Assembly: GCA_910574805.1 (NCBI GenBank)
Contig: CAJTCV010000006.1
Span: 124,001 to 188,000, forward strand
Reading direction: 5' to 3'
Origin: Lachnospiraceae bacterium
Lineage (GTDB): Bacteria > Bacillota > Clostridia > Lachnospirales > Lachnospiraceae
DNA: 64,000 bases
Shown: positions 63,351-64,000 of the stretch, one piece after another
How the letters are laid out: every line of letters begins with the position of its first letter
Numbering within the stretch: position 1 is the stretch's first letter
Notes under the pieces: model-generated
Databases searched by the model: none
The model's input: the letters and a program-made list of their open reading frames with translations, nothing else
Told to the model about the DNA's origin: nothing
Program-made: the position numbers and the translations under genes

Positions 63351-64000
63351 ATGCTGCACAGATCAGGAATACGGAAGATCTGCCTTCTGTTCCTGCTGTC
63401 TCTTGCGGGGAGCCTGCCCCTGCGGGCGGAGGCCTCAGAACCCCGGGAGTCTGCGGAGCAGTACCGACAGTATCAGGCCCGGTTTGACGGGCTGGAACGG
63501 GTGGATGAAATTGAAGAAGCGGGATATCGGGTCCTTGAAGAGCAGGTATTTCCTGTCACGCCGGAGAGTTTCGGGACGGAAGAGCTGACGCTGATTCCCG
63601 CCATGAATGATACCTGGAAACGGCTGGCACTTTTTATCGCAGATGCCGAAGGACAGATCCGGTATAAATGCAGCCAGCTGGAGACCAACGAATGTGCGCC
63701 GGGACAGATGCGTCAGCTGACCATGGACATCGCTTCCGTGGCTTTTGCCGATGTAAATCATGACCGGAAGACAGATATTATACTCATCACCCGGTGTGTA
63801 AATCCAGAAGGACCTTATGCAGGGATCCCGTATAAGGTAGGCGATGTGCTGTTTCAGGGGGACGGTACATTCTACCGGGACTGGCGTATATCCGACAAGA
63901 TCAACCGGTTCAGCATGAACAAAAGCGCCAATTATATTATTACATTTGTGAGGGACGGAAGGTCCGCAGAATTTCTCTATACCGCATCGACGCTGGAAGA
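63351..64000 (+). CDS. Exported hypothetical protein (3' end outside window)
   Basis: At least 216 residues. A signal peptide (IRKICLLFLLSLAGSLPLRAEA) precedes a soluble domain with VAFADVNHDRKTDIILI, resembling a calcium-binding FG-GAP/VCBS-like D-x-N-x-D-x-K-x-D loop. Later RDWRISDKINRF and VRDGRSAEFLYTAS follow. No enzyme domain is recognised. AAAAGGAG precedes the ATG. The gene runs off the right edge and may be co-transcribed with the PucR-type gene. Confidence 0.7.
   Translation, partial: MLHRSGIRKICLLFLLSLAGSLPLRAEASEPRESAEQYRQYQARFDGLERVDEIEEAGYRVLEEQVFPVTPESFGTEELTLIPAMNDTWKRLALFIADAEGQIRYKCSQLETNECAPGQMRQLTMDIASVAFADVNHDRKTDIILITRCVNPEGPYAGIPYKVGDVLFQGDGTFYRDWRISDKINRFSMNKSANYIITFVRDGRSAEFLYTASTLE

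Noticed and set aside
1-64000. tRNA or rRNA genes
   Set aside because: No cloverleaf with a T-loop GGTTCRA motif or rRNA-like stretch was noticed by eye; a tRNAscan-SE run would be decisive.

Overview
The window looks like a gut Lachnospiraceae acetogen, most probably Blautia or a close relative. This is inferred from a full Wood-Ljungdahl (acetyl-CoA pathway) gene set, Firmicutes-type AGGAGG ribosome-binding sites, and the mix of Rhs toxin cassettes and IS630 elements. The species was not determined.

Bases 1-32,200 form a dense polymorphic-toxin locus, all on the + strand. About a dozen partial Rhs/YD-repeat cores, GC-rich and nearly identical, each run into the hallmark DPSGY boundary and then an unrelated AT-rich toxin tip, usually followed directly by an immunity gene. 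Recognisable tips are an AHH nuclease, an Ntox47-like domain, an RNase A-like CdiA-CT, a WHH nuclease, a PD-(D/E)XK nuclease and an ADP-ribosyltransferase-like domain; others are unclassified. Immunity proteins include two SUKH/SMI1, one SUFU, an interrupted CdiI, DUF6985-like and HEAT-like proteins. No core has a secretion N-terminus, so this appears to be a reservoir of orphan cassettes whose full-length Rhs carrier lies outside the window. Two segmental duplications (1,275 bp and about 675 bp), IS insertions and many frameshifts show heavy recombination. A Cys-rich KTR protein, MATE pump and PadR regulator (27.9-30.2 kb) sit between two same-orientation IS630 copies.

Bases 32,300-38,750 hold a coiled-coil hypothetical gene and a TetR repressor (- strand), then a + strand operon of SCP2-like protein, membrane-anchored hydrolase, free-standing condensation domain, acyl carrier protein and adenylation enzyme. 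This looks like a compact, dissociated NRPS-like or lipid-conjugating pathway controlled by two TetR palindromes. An ArsC/Spx-like gene and an autoregulated MerR gene follow.

Bases 40,200-61,700 carry the acetogenesis cluster: a MetV-RnfC2 fusion, MetV and MetF (methylene-THF reductase); a His-rich CooJ-like protein, CooT and two CooC ATPases (nickel handling); AcsA/CooS, AcsB, AcsD, AcsC, AcsE; two small membrane proteins; the corrinoid activator AcsV/RACo; a DUF3786 protein; then Fhs, FchA and FolD. Together they convert formate to methyl-THF, pass the methyl group to the corrinoid protein and join it to CO to make acetyl-CoA. FolD lacks the residues needed for cyclohydrolase activity, which fits the neighbouring stand-alone FchA. 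Internal terminators and promoters divide the cluster into several transcription units. A PucR-type regulator and the start of an exported protein end the window.
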